A stretch of 64,000 nt of DNA from an uncultured Bacteroidota bacterium (GTDB lineage Bacteria; Bacteroidota; Bacteroidia; Chitinophagales; Chitinophagaceae), in contig CAIUZK010000203.1 in the NCBI GenBank assembly GCA_903903635.1, positions 1 to 64,000 of the forward strand. The letters are read 5' to 3'. The notes under the pieces were generated by a model. It saw only the letters and a list, made by a program, of their open reading frames with translations, was not told the origin of the DNA and ran no database searches. Numbering within the stretch: the stretch's first letter is position 1; the number at the start of each line of letters is the position of its first letter. A program made the translations under genes and the position numbers. This document shows positions 55,836 to 63,939 of the stretch, piece after piece.

Positions 55836-56927
55836 CTACTTCCCAAACACAGGGTAATCAGTATACCCCTTTGCATCTGCTGTATAAAACAGATCCATTT
55901 TAAGATCGAATGACAATGGGAAATTATGCCTCATCCTGTTTACCAGGTCTGGATTATTGATAAAAGGACGACCAAAAGCAATCAGCCCCTTATGCCCGTT
56001 AACTGCAATTTCCGCTTCAGCACGCTCCGCATTCCACCCGCCACACAAAATCGGGGTAGACAAAAACTTCGACTTGATCATTTCTTTCATCGAAGCAGGA
56101 ACCGCCGGTGCACCCATTGCAGAATGGTCAACTGTATGCAGGTATACGATATCAATCTTGTTCAGTTCATCAACCAGGTATGCATAAGTGGCATCTATCT
56201 CTGGGTAATGCGGCATATCGCTGGCCACACCATATGGCGAAAGGCGAAGGCCTGTCTTATCCTTACCAATAGCCGCAGCAACCTCAGCTACAACTTCCAG
56301 TAAAAATCGACACCTGTTTTCTATATTGCCACCATAATTATCGGTCCTGATATTGCTTATTGGTGAAAGGAACTGTTCCAGCAAATAACCATTGGCGCCA
56401 TGCAACTCCACACCATCGAAACCAGCTTCCATTGCATTTTTTGCAGCAGTAACAAATTCATTTTTAGTGTTTTCCAGATCTGCGGCAGTCATTTCCTTGG
56501 GCACCGGAAAATCCTGCATCTGCAGAGAATCTACCCACATCTGTCCCTTAGCCGCTACTGCCGATGGCGCCAGAACTTCAGCTCCTTCAGGCATATTGGC
56601 AATATGACCAATGCGGCCTGAATGCATCAACTGAACAAATATTTTTCCGCCTGCCTGATGTACAGCATTGGTTACTTTCTTCCAACCTTCTACCTGTGCT
56701 GCACTGAATATACCCGGAATACGGGCATAACCCAGCCCATTGGGCGACGGAGCAGTACCTTCTGTAATTATCAGACCGGCATCGGCACGCTGAGCATAAT
56801 ATTCTGCCATCAGATCATTTGGAATATTGCCAATGGCCCGGCACCTGGTCATTGGTGCCATTACTATACGATTCTTCAATTCAATAGAACCTAATTTAAA
56901 CGATGTAAACAACATATTTTCTTTCAT
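55836..56927 (-). CDS. Old Yellow Enzyme family ene-reductase (NADH:flavin oxidoreductase)
   Basis: A 363-aa FMN enzyme from the ATG at 56927 (MKENMLFTSFKLGSIELKNR); the frame is open 10 codons further up. It is a TIM barrel with NRIVMAPMTRCRA (FMN site), FVQLMHSGRIGH near 105, and VELHGANGYLLEQFLSP near 185 with the substrate-binding His/Asn pair. FGRPFINNPDLVNRM near 330 binds the FMN phosphate. It reduces activated C=C bonds, for example of unsaturated aldehydes, maleimides or nitro compounds, using NAD(P)H. Neighbours give no pathway. It has its own terminator. Confidence 0.94.
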   Translation of the reverse strand: MKENMLFTSFKLGSIELKNRIVMAPMTRCRAIGNIPNDLMAEYYAQRADAGLIITEGTAPSPNGLGYARIPGIFSAAQVEGWKKVTNAVHQAGGKIFVQLMHSGRIGHIANMPEGAEVLAPSAVAAKGQMWVDSLQMQDFPVPKEMTAADLENTKNEFVTAAKNAMEAGFDGVELHGANGYLLEQFLSPISNIRTDNYGGNIENRCRFLLEVVAEVAAAIGKDKTGLRLSPYGVASDMPHYPEIDATYAYLVDELNKIDIVYLHTVDHSAMGAPAVPASMKEMIKSKFLSTPILCGGWNAERAEAEIAVNGHKGLIAFGRPFINNPDLVNRMRHNFPLSFDLKMDLFYTADAKGYTDYPVFGK

Positions 56928-57137
56928 TTGCAGGTATGCTTGTTTTTGATTTTTCAATATTTACGAAGAGCTAAATTACCACATTAATCAGTTAGGAACT
57001 TTATAAAACTAATAATAGCGGTATAATAATATACTATCACAATTATCCATTTTCAGATCTATGCAAACAACAACTTACATTTTGAATTTTCAGGCAAAAG
57101 AAATTTTCTTAGTTTTATTGGCTTAATCGTCCTTAAT

Positions 57138-57569
57138 ATGAACCACGACCTTCAGGTTACCGGCACAGTTTTAATAAATGCAACCCCTCAAAAGGTATGG
57201 GAAGTGCTAACAACTCCCGATATCATTAAAGAATACCTTTTTGGCACAGAAACCATAACTGACTGGCAACAGGGAAGCACAATTGTTTTTCAGGGTGAAT
57301 ATGGCGAACATAAGTACCGCGATCACGGAGTAATTCTCGAAAACATCCCCCTGCATAAATTAAGTTATACCTACTGGACCGGTTTTTCAGGTCTTCCTGA
57401 TGTACCGGAAAACTATGCTACTATTACTTACCTTATAGAGGCAAAAGATGGCAATAGCGTGCAATTTTCATGGATCCAGAAAGGTTATGCAAATGAAGCT
57501 GGATACAATCATTCGCTTGAAGGCATGGCTGAGTTTATGGCTCAGATAAAAGGAATTGCTGAACGTTAA
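57138..57569 (+). CDS. SRPBCC-domain protein (AHSA1/START-like)
   Basis: A 143-aa hydrophobic-ligand-binding fold protein. MNHDLQVTGTVLINATPQKV then WEVLTTPDIIKEYLFGTETI at the N-terminus, TDWQQGSTIVFQGEYGEHKYRDHG in the middle, and a C-terminal long helix (HSLEGMAEFMAQIKGIAER) fit the AHSA1-like SRPBCC family. The ligand is unknown. It precedes the DUF3810 gene on the same strand with 25 bp between stop and next ATG, so the two may share a transcript. Confidence 0.9.
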   Translation: MNHDLQVTGTVLINATPQKVWEVLTTPDIIKEYLFGTETITDWQQGSTIVFQGEYGEHKYRDHGVILENIPLHKLSYTYWTGFSGLPDVPENYATITYLIEAKDGNSVQFSWIQKGYANEAGYNHSLEGMAEFMAQIKGIAER

Positions 57570-57594
57570 TCAATTCCGCAACTATTCATCTATA

Positions 57595-58722
57595 ATGAAA
57601 ATCAAAAGGAAACTCTTTAGCCTGGCAATACTGGTAGTCATTACATGCCTGGTATATTTCCTGCTGCCCCAGTTCCCGGGATGTATACCCGGTTACGACC
57701 GGCATATCTATTATCCCTTTCAGTCGTTCAGGGGAGTTCTTCTGGGAGCAATCCCCTTCAGCATAGGTGATCTGATCTATATCGCACTGGGAGTCGGATT
57801 ATTGATAACGCTGATCAAATGCGTGAGATACGCGCTAAACTACCAGGCACAAAAAGAATTATTGGCGCTCTCGTCGATCAAACTCTTAAAAACAGTGCTT
57901 AATTTCTACCTTTTCTTCATCATAGGCTGGGGTGCCAATTATTATAAACCGACACTCCGTCAATACTGGTCACTCAAGCCTGCAATGACCGCAAGCCAGA
58001 TTGCCGACACATCAAAAGCCGGAAGAAAAAAAGCGATCACGGAACAACTGGAGGCTTTTGACCAGTTTCTGGTAGATAGATTGAATGAATATTCCGTCCA
58101 TTACCATCCCCTTCCTGTAAACACCATCAATGAACGGGCGAAAGAATATTATGGCCTGTATACCGATTGTCGCGTAACCCGCTATGGCCTGAACATAAAA
58201 CCCACCCTATTCGGTTACTTCATGGAGCGGCTGGGTACCGAAGGTTATTATAATCCCTTTACCGGCGAGGGCCAGGTAGACACCGGACTCCCTGCATTTA
58301 CCCTACCCTTCCTTATTTGCCACGAAATGGCCCACCAGGCAGGCATTGGCTCTGAAGAAGATGCCAACCTTATGGCCTATGCCCTGGGCACTACTACCCC
58401 CGACAGCACATTCCGTTACTCCTGCTACCTCAATATCTGGCAATATACCAACAACCGGTTGTATAGGTTCGACACTTCGAGAGCAAATTTGTTTGAGCAT
58501 ATGCTGAATAAACTCACACAATCTCATCTCGATACATTAGAGGTATTGAGTGAGAAATACAATAATGGCTATGCCCGGCTCAATTCAAAACTCTACGACA
58601 GCTACCTCAAAATGAACGACCAGAAAGACGGCATACGCAGCTACAGCAATGTTTCGGCAAGCGCCTGGCAACTGGAAAAGAAACGAATGAATGAAGCAAT
58701 AGCGATCCTGAAAATTCCGTAG
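57595..58722 (+). CDS. DUF3810 membrane protein with zincin-like HExxH motif
   Basis: A 375-aa protein from the ATG at 57595 (MKIKRKLFSLAILVVITCLV); the frame is open 13 codons further up. Three hydrophobic helices lie within the first ~130 residues (LAILVVITCLVYFLLPQFPG; DLIYIALGVGLLITLIKCVR; VLNFYLFFIIGWGANYYKPT). The rest is extracytoplasmic and carries LICHEMAHQAGIGSEEDANLMA near residue 240, an HExxH-type zinc peptidase motif followed by a conserved Glu. DUF3810 is found mostly in Bacteroidota and Firmicutes; peptidase activity is predicted, not shown. Confidence 0.85.
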   Translation: MKIKRKLFSLAILVVITCLVYFLLPQFPGCIPGYDRHIYYPFQSFRGVLLGAIPFSIGDLIYIALGVGLLITLIKCVRYALNYQAQKELLALSSIKLLKTVLNFYLFFIIGWGANYYKPTLRQYWSLKPAMTASQIADTSKAGRKKAITEQLEAFDQFLVDRLNEYSVHYHPLPVNTINERAKEYYGLYTDCRVTRYGLNIKPTLFGYFMERLGTEGYYNPFTGEGQVDTGLPAFTLPFLICHEMAHQAGIGSEEDANLMAYALGTTTPDSTFRYSCYLNIWQYTNNRLYRFDTSRANLFEHMLNKLTQSHLDTLEVLSEKYNNGYARLNSKLYDSYLKMNDQKDGIRSYSNVSASAWQLEKKRMNEAIAILKIP

Positions 58723-58794
58723 ATAAAGGATTCCGGCAAATAAATTTCATAATCTAATCATTCTCACTAATTTTATAAATCAAAATAGCTGAAA

Positions 58795-59388
58795 ATGAAA
58801 CAGATTACCTTCCTTGTCGCAGTACTGCTTATTGGCTGCCAATCCCTTTTGGCGCAAGGCAATAAAAAAGATTATTTCAAAATTCCGGCTCCTGTCAAAT
58901 TCGACGGCAAGCAGTTCTTTCTTTCAGATGCCTATCATCCCGAGAGCTATTATTATAAGCAGGAGTATATTCCCAAAGGCGAAAATCCGGACCACTTCTT
59001 TTCAATGGTTACAGTTGACATCATCACAGCCGAAGTACCCGTTAAGGATATGGTAACCCGGAAAGTTGCCGAACTGGAGGAGATGAAAAAGACCAATCCC
59101 GTTGTGAATTATGAAATGATGGAGCAAACCGAAAAGGGGGAGTACATGCTCGATTTCATCCTTAGCCAAAATGAAGGTGGCAAGGTTGCTATTGTTGAGT
59201 GGAACCTTTACCGTTACAAAGTTTTTGTTGGCAAAGATGGTAAGAAAGGTGTTTTGCTATTTGCCTATACCCTCCGTGCATACGAGGGCAAAACAACCGA
59301 ATTCATCAAAGGCCTCAAAGCCAAACGCCCGGGTTACACTAAATCAATGATAGAATACAAAATACCCGACATCAAAATAGCAGATTAA
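58795..59388 (+). CDS. Secreted protein of unknown function
   Basis: A 197-aa exported protein. The signal peptide (MKQITFLVAVLLIGCQSLLA) ends in a possible AQG site; the Cys at residue 15 lies in the hydrophobic core, so I do not call it a lipoprotein. The mature part has a mixed alpha/beta look, with KFDGKQFFLSDAYHPESYYY and GKVAIVEWNLYRYKVFVG; no family was recognised. It is downstream of DUF3810 by 72 bp on the same strand. It could sit in the same operon. Confidence 0.75.
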   Translation: MKQITFLVAVLLIGCQSLLAQGNKKDYFKIPAPVKFDGKQFFLSDAYHPESYYYKQEYIPKGENPDHFFSMVTVDIITAEVPVKDMVTRKVAELEEMKKTNPVVNYEMMEQTEKGEYMLDFILSQNEGGKVAIVEWNLYRYKVFVGKDGKKGVLLFAYTLRAYEGKTTEFIKGLKAKRPGYTKSMIEYKIPDIKIAD

Positions 59389-59425
59389 AATACCAAATTC
59401 CAGAATCCGAACACGATTCAACTTA

Positions 59426-59617
59426 TCCCTCGCCCACCATAGCCATAGCGAAGGTGGGAACTAATCAACCATTCCACTTATCCCTCGCCCGCCGAAGCCA
59501 TAGCGAAGGCGGGAACCTATCAACTTATCCCTCGCCCGCCATAGCCATAGCGAAGGCGGGAACTATTCAACTATTCAACTTATCCCTCGCCCGCCGAAGC
59601 CATAGCGAAGGCGGGAA
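59426..59617. repeat. Four copies of a 35-bp palindromic repeat
   Basis: Copies at 59426-59460, 59481-59515, 59528-59562 and 59583-59617, each TCCCTCGCCCGCC...GGCGGGAA with an inner loop of 14 bp. In the first copy both stem arms change together (CCCACC/GGTGGG), a compensatory pair. The spacers are built of the CAACTTATC decamer. They lie between convergent genes. Confidence 0.85.
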
Positions 59618-59634
59618 CCAATCAACTAATCAAC

Positions 59635-61188
59635 CTACCCCCGATACTCTCCCCACACACTCCTCAATGTATCTGCTATCTCACCCAGCGTACACAAATT
59701 TTCAACCGCATCAATTACACACGGCATCAGGTTTTCGGTAGTCAGTGCCTTTTCTTTTATTGTAGCCAGGCATGCCGATGCTTTCACATTATCCCTTTCA
59801 GCCCTCAGCTTCGCCAGCTTTTCCGATTGCTGAATCCGTATAGAATCATCAATCTTAAATCCCGGCGGCTTGCTCATTTCATTCGATGTGAATTTATTCA
59901 CCCCTACAATTACTTTACTCCCGTCCTCAATAGCCTTGTTATAGGCATAGGCCGAGCGCGCAATTTCATCCTGCATAAAGTGGTGTTCAATAGCCTTTAC
60001 TGAGCCACCCATTGCATCTATCTTTTCTATAAGCTTCCATGCCGCAGCCTCTACCTCATTGGTAAGCGACTCCACATAAAACGATCCGGCCAGCGGGTCT
60101 ACAGTATCTGTAGCACCACTTTCATAAGCAAGAATCTGCTGTGTACGCAATGCTATTGATGCCGCCTCTTCAGTTGGCAGCGATAGCGCTTCATCATAGC
60201 CGTTGGTATGCAACGATTGTGTACCACCCAGCACTGCCGATAAGCCCTGCAATGCCACGCGCACTATATTGTTTTTGGGTTGCTGCGCGGTAAGCGTGCT
60301 GCCCCCTGTTTGGGTATGGAAACGCAACATCTGCGCCCTGGCATCAGTAGCGCCTAGCGACTGGGTGATCTTCGCCCACATCCTGCGTGCGGCCCTGAAT
60401 TTGGCTACCTCTTCAAAAAGATTGTTATGCGCATTAAAGAAGAAAGATAAACGCTGGGCAAACACATTTATATCCAGCCCCTTAGCCAATGCAGCCTGCA
60501 GATAGGCCTTACCATTGGCAAGCGTAAAGGCCAGTTCCTGTACTGCATCCGATCCCGCCTCCCTGATGTGGTAACCCGAGATCGAAATAGTATTCCATTT
60601 GGGCACTTCCTTGCTGCAATACTCAAATATATCGGTGATGAGCCGCATTGATGGCGCAGGTGGATAAATATATGTACCCCTTGCTGCATACTCCTTAAGT
60701 ATATCATTCTGCACCGTACCCGAAATCTTCTTTATATCGGCACCCTGCTTTTTGGCAAGGGCTATATAAAGCGCCAATAAGATAAAAGCCGTTGAATTTA
60801 TGGTCATTGAGGTGGAGATATCGCTCAGCTTTATGTCTTTAAACAAAAGCTCCATATCCTGCAGCGAATCAATGGCTACACCTACCTTGCCTACCTCTCC
60901 CTCAGCCATGGCATGGTCTGAATCGTAACCTATCTGTGTGGGCAGATCAAAGGCTACGGACAAGCCGTTCACACCCTGGCTCAATAAAAAATGGTACCGC
61001 TTATTCGACTCCTCTGCCGTACTGAACCCTGCATATTGCCGCATGGTCCACATCTTATCCCTGTACATGGCCGAATGCACTCCCCTGGTAAAAGGAAACT
61101 GCCCCGGCACTTCATCCATTTTTACCGGCTGGCAATACAATTCTTTAATCTCTATTCCCGAGTCTGTTTTAATCGTTCTTTTTTCCAC
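59635..61188 (-). CDS. Acyl-CoA mutase large subunit (methylmalonyl-CoA mutase family)
   Basis: A 517-aa B12-dependent carbon-skeleton mutase catalytic subunit without the C-terminal cobalamin domain, which should be a separate gene elsewhere. Motifs: [19 protein letters not shown] near residue 32-50, [32 protein letters not shown] near 75-95, [19 protein letters not shown] near 280, and a [20 protein letters not shown] region near 320. The residue that is Tyr89 in Propionibacterium methylmalonyl-CoA mutase appears as His here (RGVHSAMY versus RGPYATMY). That could shift substrate range toward other acyl-CoAs, so I name it only as an acyl-CoA mutase. It is alone on its strand. Confidence 0.93.
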   Translation of the reverse strand: MEKRTIKTDSGIEIKELYCQPVKMDEVPGQFPFTRGVHSAMYRDKMWTMRQYAGFSTAEESNKRYHFLLSQGVNGLSVAFDLPTQIGYDSDHAMAEGEVGKVGVAIDSLQDMELLFKDIKLSDISTSMTINSTAFILLALYIALAKKQGADIKKISGTVQNDILKEYAARGTYIYPPAPSMRLITDIFEYCSKEVPKWNTISISGYHIREAGSDAVQELAFTLANGKAYLQAALAKGLDINVFAQRLSFFFNAHNNLFEEVAKFRAARRMWAKITQSLGATDARAQMLRFHTQTGGSTLTAQQPKNNIVRVALQGLSAVLGGTQSLHTNGYDEALSLPTEEAASIALRTQQILAYESGATDTVDPLAGSFYVESLTNEVEAAAWKLIEKIDAMGGSVKAIEHHFMQDEIARSAYAYNKAIEDGSKVIVGVNKFTSNEMSKPPGFKIDDSIRIQQSEKLAKLRAERDNVKASACLATIKEKALTTENLMPCVIDAVENLCTLGEIADTLRSVWGEYRG

Positions 61189-61238
61189 TATTACTAATTG
61201 AAAAATTATTGTAATCTGGTAGCTTTTACCAGGCGTAA

Positions 61239-61784
61239 TTATACTGTAAATGAAAGTACCTGGCGAACCTCATCGTTGATGATTTTCAGCGCAACATCGG
61301 TAGGCAGTTCTTCATCGCTTTTCAGTATCACTTCCATTATCCTGGTATACAATTCTTTCGCGGGCGCATCAGGGTTCATGGTCTTAGCCAGTTGATTGGC
61401 CATATTGATCTCCTGTTCTTTTACTCCCTTCACTGTCTCCCAAACATTCCTCGATACATATATCTGCTGCGACAGATTGTGTTCAAACTCAGTTTTTATA
61501 GTTATAGTCATTGCCACCTGCAGGTCGCGAACCGTCATAGACGGATCATACACCCTGCTCACCAGTTGCCTCGGACTGATCCGCTCCATAAACAGCACCA
61601 TACGCTCATAAGCCTGCAGGCGCAGGCGCAAGGTAATATCCTGGGTATCTTTAAAGAGTGCCACCTGCTTACGCTGCATCTGCGATACCAGGAATTTTTT
61701 TACGATCATATAGCTGGTGGCCATCACCACCAGTGCAGGTATAGTGTACTTAACTACATCCAGAATTGTTCCCAATACATCCAT
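61239..61784 (-). CDS. Conserved Bacteroidota membrane-anchored protein (DUF7935-like)
   Basis: A 181-aa protein with one N-terminal helix ([21 protein letters not shown], residues 7-27) and a cytoplasmic alpha-helical remainder. Features: a basic patch after the helix ([12 protein letters not shown]), [26 protein letters not shown] near 50-75, and [22 protein letters not shown] near 100-125. I recall this as the family named DUF7935, but I am not certain of the number. Function unknown. It lies 50 bp upstream of the acyl-CoA mutase gene on the same strand. Confidence 0.7.
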   Translation of the reverse strand: MDVLGTILDVVKYTIPALVVMATSYMIVKKFLVSQMQRKQVALFKDTQDITLRLRLQAYERMVLFMERISPRQLVSRVYDPSMTVRDLQVAMTITIKTEFEHNLSQQIYVSRNVWETVKGVKEQEINMANQLAKTMNPDAPAKELYTRIMEVILKSDEELPTDVALKIINDEVRQVLSFTV

Positions 61785-61972
61785 AGCAGCAAAAATAAAC
61801 AGTTTTTAACGCGCCCGAGCATAAATTTAAACAAAGTCCTCCCGTAATTTTCCAAAAGCCGATCATATGGAAATTACACTAACAGAATACCTCATTAATG
61901 GCGCATCCCGAAATCCAGAGTAAGGCAAAACTTATGAATCCCCGTAGTCCTTTTTTAGCCAATAATGAGCAA

Positions 61973-62181
61973 AAATCCCCAGTGCTCAATTACTAATCGA
62001 AAGCAAAAGTTAGCCCCCAAAGCCAAATGCATAGTCCCCTGGCACAAGGTCCCGATTTTTCATCGGGAGGGACAGGGTTTCAAATCCCCAGTGCCCAATT
62101 TCTAACAGAACCCTAAATGCTAAGCCCCAAAGCTTAATGCATGGTTCCCCGGCACAAGGTCCCGATTTTTCATCGGGAGGG
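61973..62181. repeat. Tandem 109-bp repeat (2 copies) with TCCCGAT hairpins
   Basis: Two diverged copies starting at 61973 and 62082, both beginning AAATCCCCAGTG and ending in a TCCCGAT-TTTTC-ATCGGGA hairpin. Identity falls in the middle. No protein is encoded in 61785-62288. Confidence 0.75.
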
Positions 62182-62197
62182 GTTCAGGGACACAACA

Positions 62198-62217
62198 AAG
62201 CCCCCATTCGGGGGCTT
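62198..62217 (-). terminator. Terminator of the rpmB-rpmG-DUF4295 cluster
   Basis: AAAGCCCCC and GGGGGCTT around an ATTC loop, 72 bp beyond the DUF4295 stop. The T-run on the minus strand is short. Confidence 0.55.
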
Positions 62218-62288
62218 CATTATCGTAATATGTTTATAAGTCCTAAGTCCCCATTTGTTTGGTGTATAGCTTAGGCTTAAAGGGGCCG

Positions 62289-62462
62289 TTACTTGGAATT
62301 AGCAAGATAATCCTTAATCTTATCCTTATGCACCATACCTTCCTTAAAGGTATAAGCACCTGTTTTTGGGCTACGTACAGCTTTGATAACTTTTGAATAG
62401 TTCTTAGCTTCCAGTGCCTGTTTGGGGTCTTTCTTTATCGCGGTTTTAGCTGCTTTTGCCAT
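62289..62462 (-). CDS. DUF4295 ribosome-associated small protein
   Basis: A 57-aa basic protein, MAKAAKTAIKKDPKQALEAK then NYSKVIKAVRSPKTGAYTFK, ending DKIKDYLANSK. It is below common ORF cut-offs. It matches DUF4295, a family found only in Bacteroidota, always after rpmB and rpmG and thought to be a phylum-specific ribosomal protein. The rpmG gene ends 22 bp upstream. Confidence 0.9.
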   Translation of the reverse strand: MAKAAKTAIKKDPKQALEAKNYSKVIKAVRSPKTGAYTFKEGMVHKDKIKDYLANSK

Positions 62463-62484
62463 CGCTTATTTATTTTAAAATAGA

Positions 62485-62667
62485 TTATTTAATTTCTTTG
62501 TGAACAGTTACACGCTTAAGTATCCTGTTGTATTTCTTCAACTCCAGGCGCTCTGTCGTGGTCTTCTTGTTTTTTGTGGTAATATAGCGGCTGGTACCGG
62601 GCATACCGCTGTTTTTATGCTCGGTGCATTCCATTATAACCTGAACGCGGTTTCCTTTCTTAGCCAT
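62485..62667 (-). CDS. rpmG: 50S ribosomal protein L33
   Basis: A 60-aa ribosomal protein: [20 protein letters not shown] then [20 protein letters not shown] and [20 protein letters not shown]. Only one cysteine is left (Cys14), so this is the zinc-independent form without the CxxC pairs. Middle of the rpmB-rpmG-DUF4295 cluster; 32 bp after rpmB. Confidence 0.96.
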   Translation of the reverse strand: MAKKGNRVQVIMECTEHKNSGMPGTSRYITTKNKKTTTERLELKKYNRILKRVTVHKEIK

Positions 62668-62699
62668 TTTATGGTATTTTTACTTTTTGTAATTGTTAT

Positions 62700-62936
62700 T
62701 TATAAAGTTACTCCTTTTTCACGAAGCTCTTTTACTACACTCAGCAATCCGTTCTTATTTATTGTACGGATAGCATCAGTTGATAATTTAAGGGTAATCC
62801 AGCGGTCTTCTTCTGCAAAGAAGAAACGCTTCGTCTGCAAATTAGGCAGAAAACGACGCAATTTTTTCTTGTTAGAAAATGATACCTTATGCCCTACTAC
62901 TGGTTTTCTTCCTGTTACCTGACAAACGCGAGCCAT
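62700..62936 (-). CDS. rpmB: 50S ribosomal protein L28
   Basis: A 78-aa ribosomal protein: MARVCQVTGRKPVVGHKVSF, then SNKKKLRRFLPNLQTKRFFF, with LKLSTDAIRTINKNGLLSVV near the end. It has a single cysteine at residue 5, so it is also the zinc-free form. It is the first gene of the cluster; no standard -33/-7 pair was found in the 186 bp upstream. Confidence 0.96.
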   Translation of the reverse strand: MARVCQVTGRKPVVGHKVSFSNKKKLRRFLPNLQTKRFFFAEEDRWITLKLSTDAIRTINKNGLLSVVKELREKGVTL

Positions 62937-63122
62937 GATTTATATTTTTTGGGACTGCAAAGGTCTTGATTTTTTACCTACTTTCAAAATATTTTTTCAA
63001 ATTATTTTGAAATAATGCGCTATTTACTTTTTATTACCCGTTTCTTCCTTTTGTTTAACCCGCTTATCTGTTGAGATCCTGCCCATTTATATTATCCTTA
63101 AAAATCATTCAAATTCTATCTC

Positions 63123-63854
63123 CTAAGGCAATATTGGCAGTACCAAATCATCCAGGCTGTTTAACCCGGGTATGTTTTCCGATACAAAACCCTCGCCATA
63201 CCTCACCCCGATCCGCTTTCCAAAAACGCCATCCTTATGTACCAGGCTATCAAAAAAATGTTCCGATGCAATATAGGAAATAGGCTCCTTCGATTCCGGA
63301 TTATGAAACTGGCTTATGTAACATCTTATAGACTCCATCTTCTTTTCAAAAGCATCTGTTATGTCCACAATAAAAGTTGGCTCCAGTGTCCTGTCCTGTA
63401 TATAATGATAAACCCTTTTCGGCCGCCATGGCGCCTGGGGTACACCCTCCCACTCTGTCTCAATCTTCCTCAGCCCGGCATAAAAACAGGCATCAGCTAT
63501 CAGCCGCCCTCCCCTGCTATGGTCAGGATGGCGGTCATGAAGCGAATTACCAAGAACTATTTCCGGCTGATACCGCCTGATATAGGGTATTAACCTCCTG
63601 ATATGCTCCTCATCATTTTTAAAAAAGCCATCCGCCATTTGCACATTGTGGCGCACTTTTACGCCCATTACCTCACCCGCCCTTCTGGCCTCCTCATATC
63701 GGTTGGCCACTGTTCCCCTGGTGCTAAGTTCACCCTCGGTAAGATCTATAATGCCTGTAGCCTGACCGGCCAGTGAGTGCTTTATCAATGTTCCTGCACA
63801 ACTTAATTCTATATCATCAGGATGCGCGGCAATAGCAAGAATATGTAATTTCAT
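63123..63854 (-). CDS. bshB1: Bacillithiol biosynthesis deacetylase BshB1
   Basis: A 243-aa PIG-L/LmbE-family zinc deacetylase that removes the acetyl group from GlcNAc-malate, the second step of bacillithiol synthesis. The zinc motif is AHPDDIEL with His11 and Asp13-Asp14, and the later LHDRHPDHSRG carries His109 and His112. CYISQFHNPESKEP and the SYIASEHFFDSLVHKDGVFGKRIGV region are typical of BshB1. A TATTTTTG box (minus strand 63911-63904) lies 50 bp upstream. The bacilliredoxin at 32 kb belongs to the same thiol system. Confidence 0.95.
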   Translation of the reverse strand: MKLHILAIAAHPDDIELSCAGTLIKHSLAGQATGIIDLTEGELSTRGTVANRYEEARRAGEVMGVKVRHNVQMADGFFKNDEEHIRRLIPYIRRYQPEIVLGNSLHDRHPDHSRGGRLIADACFYAGLRKIETEWEGVPQAPWRPKRVYHYIQDRTLEPTFIVDITDAFEKKMESIRCYISQFHNPESKEPISYIASEHFFDSLVHKDGVFGKRIGVRYGEGFVSENIPGLNSLDDLVLPILP

Positions 63855-63915
63855 GAAATTGGTAAATGCCCGTAAAGGGCTATGTTTTGAGTGTTTTTTT
63901 GTGCAAAAATATCGT

Positions 63916-63939
63916 ATATTAGGAACGTTGATGAAATAA
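63916..63939. repeat. Right arm of the 24-bp inverted repeat
   Basis: Matches the reverse complement of 128-151 at 23 of 24 positions. It lies in non-coding sequence 62 bp upstream of bshB1; weaker similarity continues for about 20 bp beyond the 24-bp core. Confidence 0.7.

Noticed and set aside
59401-59640. CRISPR array at the 35-bp repeats
   Set aside because: Only four copies, the spacers are short (12-20 bp) and made of a repeated decamer, and no cas gene is present.
61785-62288. Possible tRNA or other known RNA in the 109-bp repeat region
   Set aside because: No cloverleaf or anticodon arm could be drawn; only the TCCCGAT hairpins are structured.
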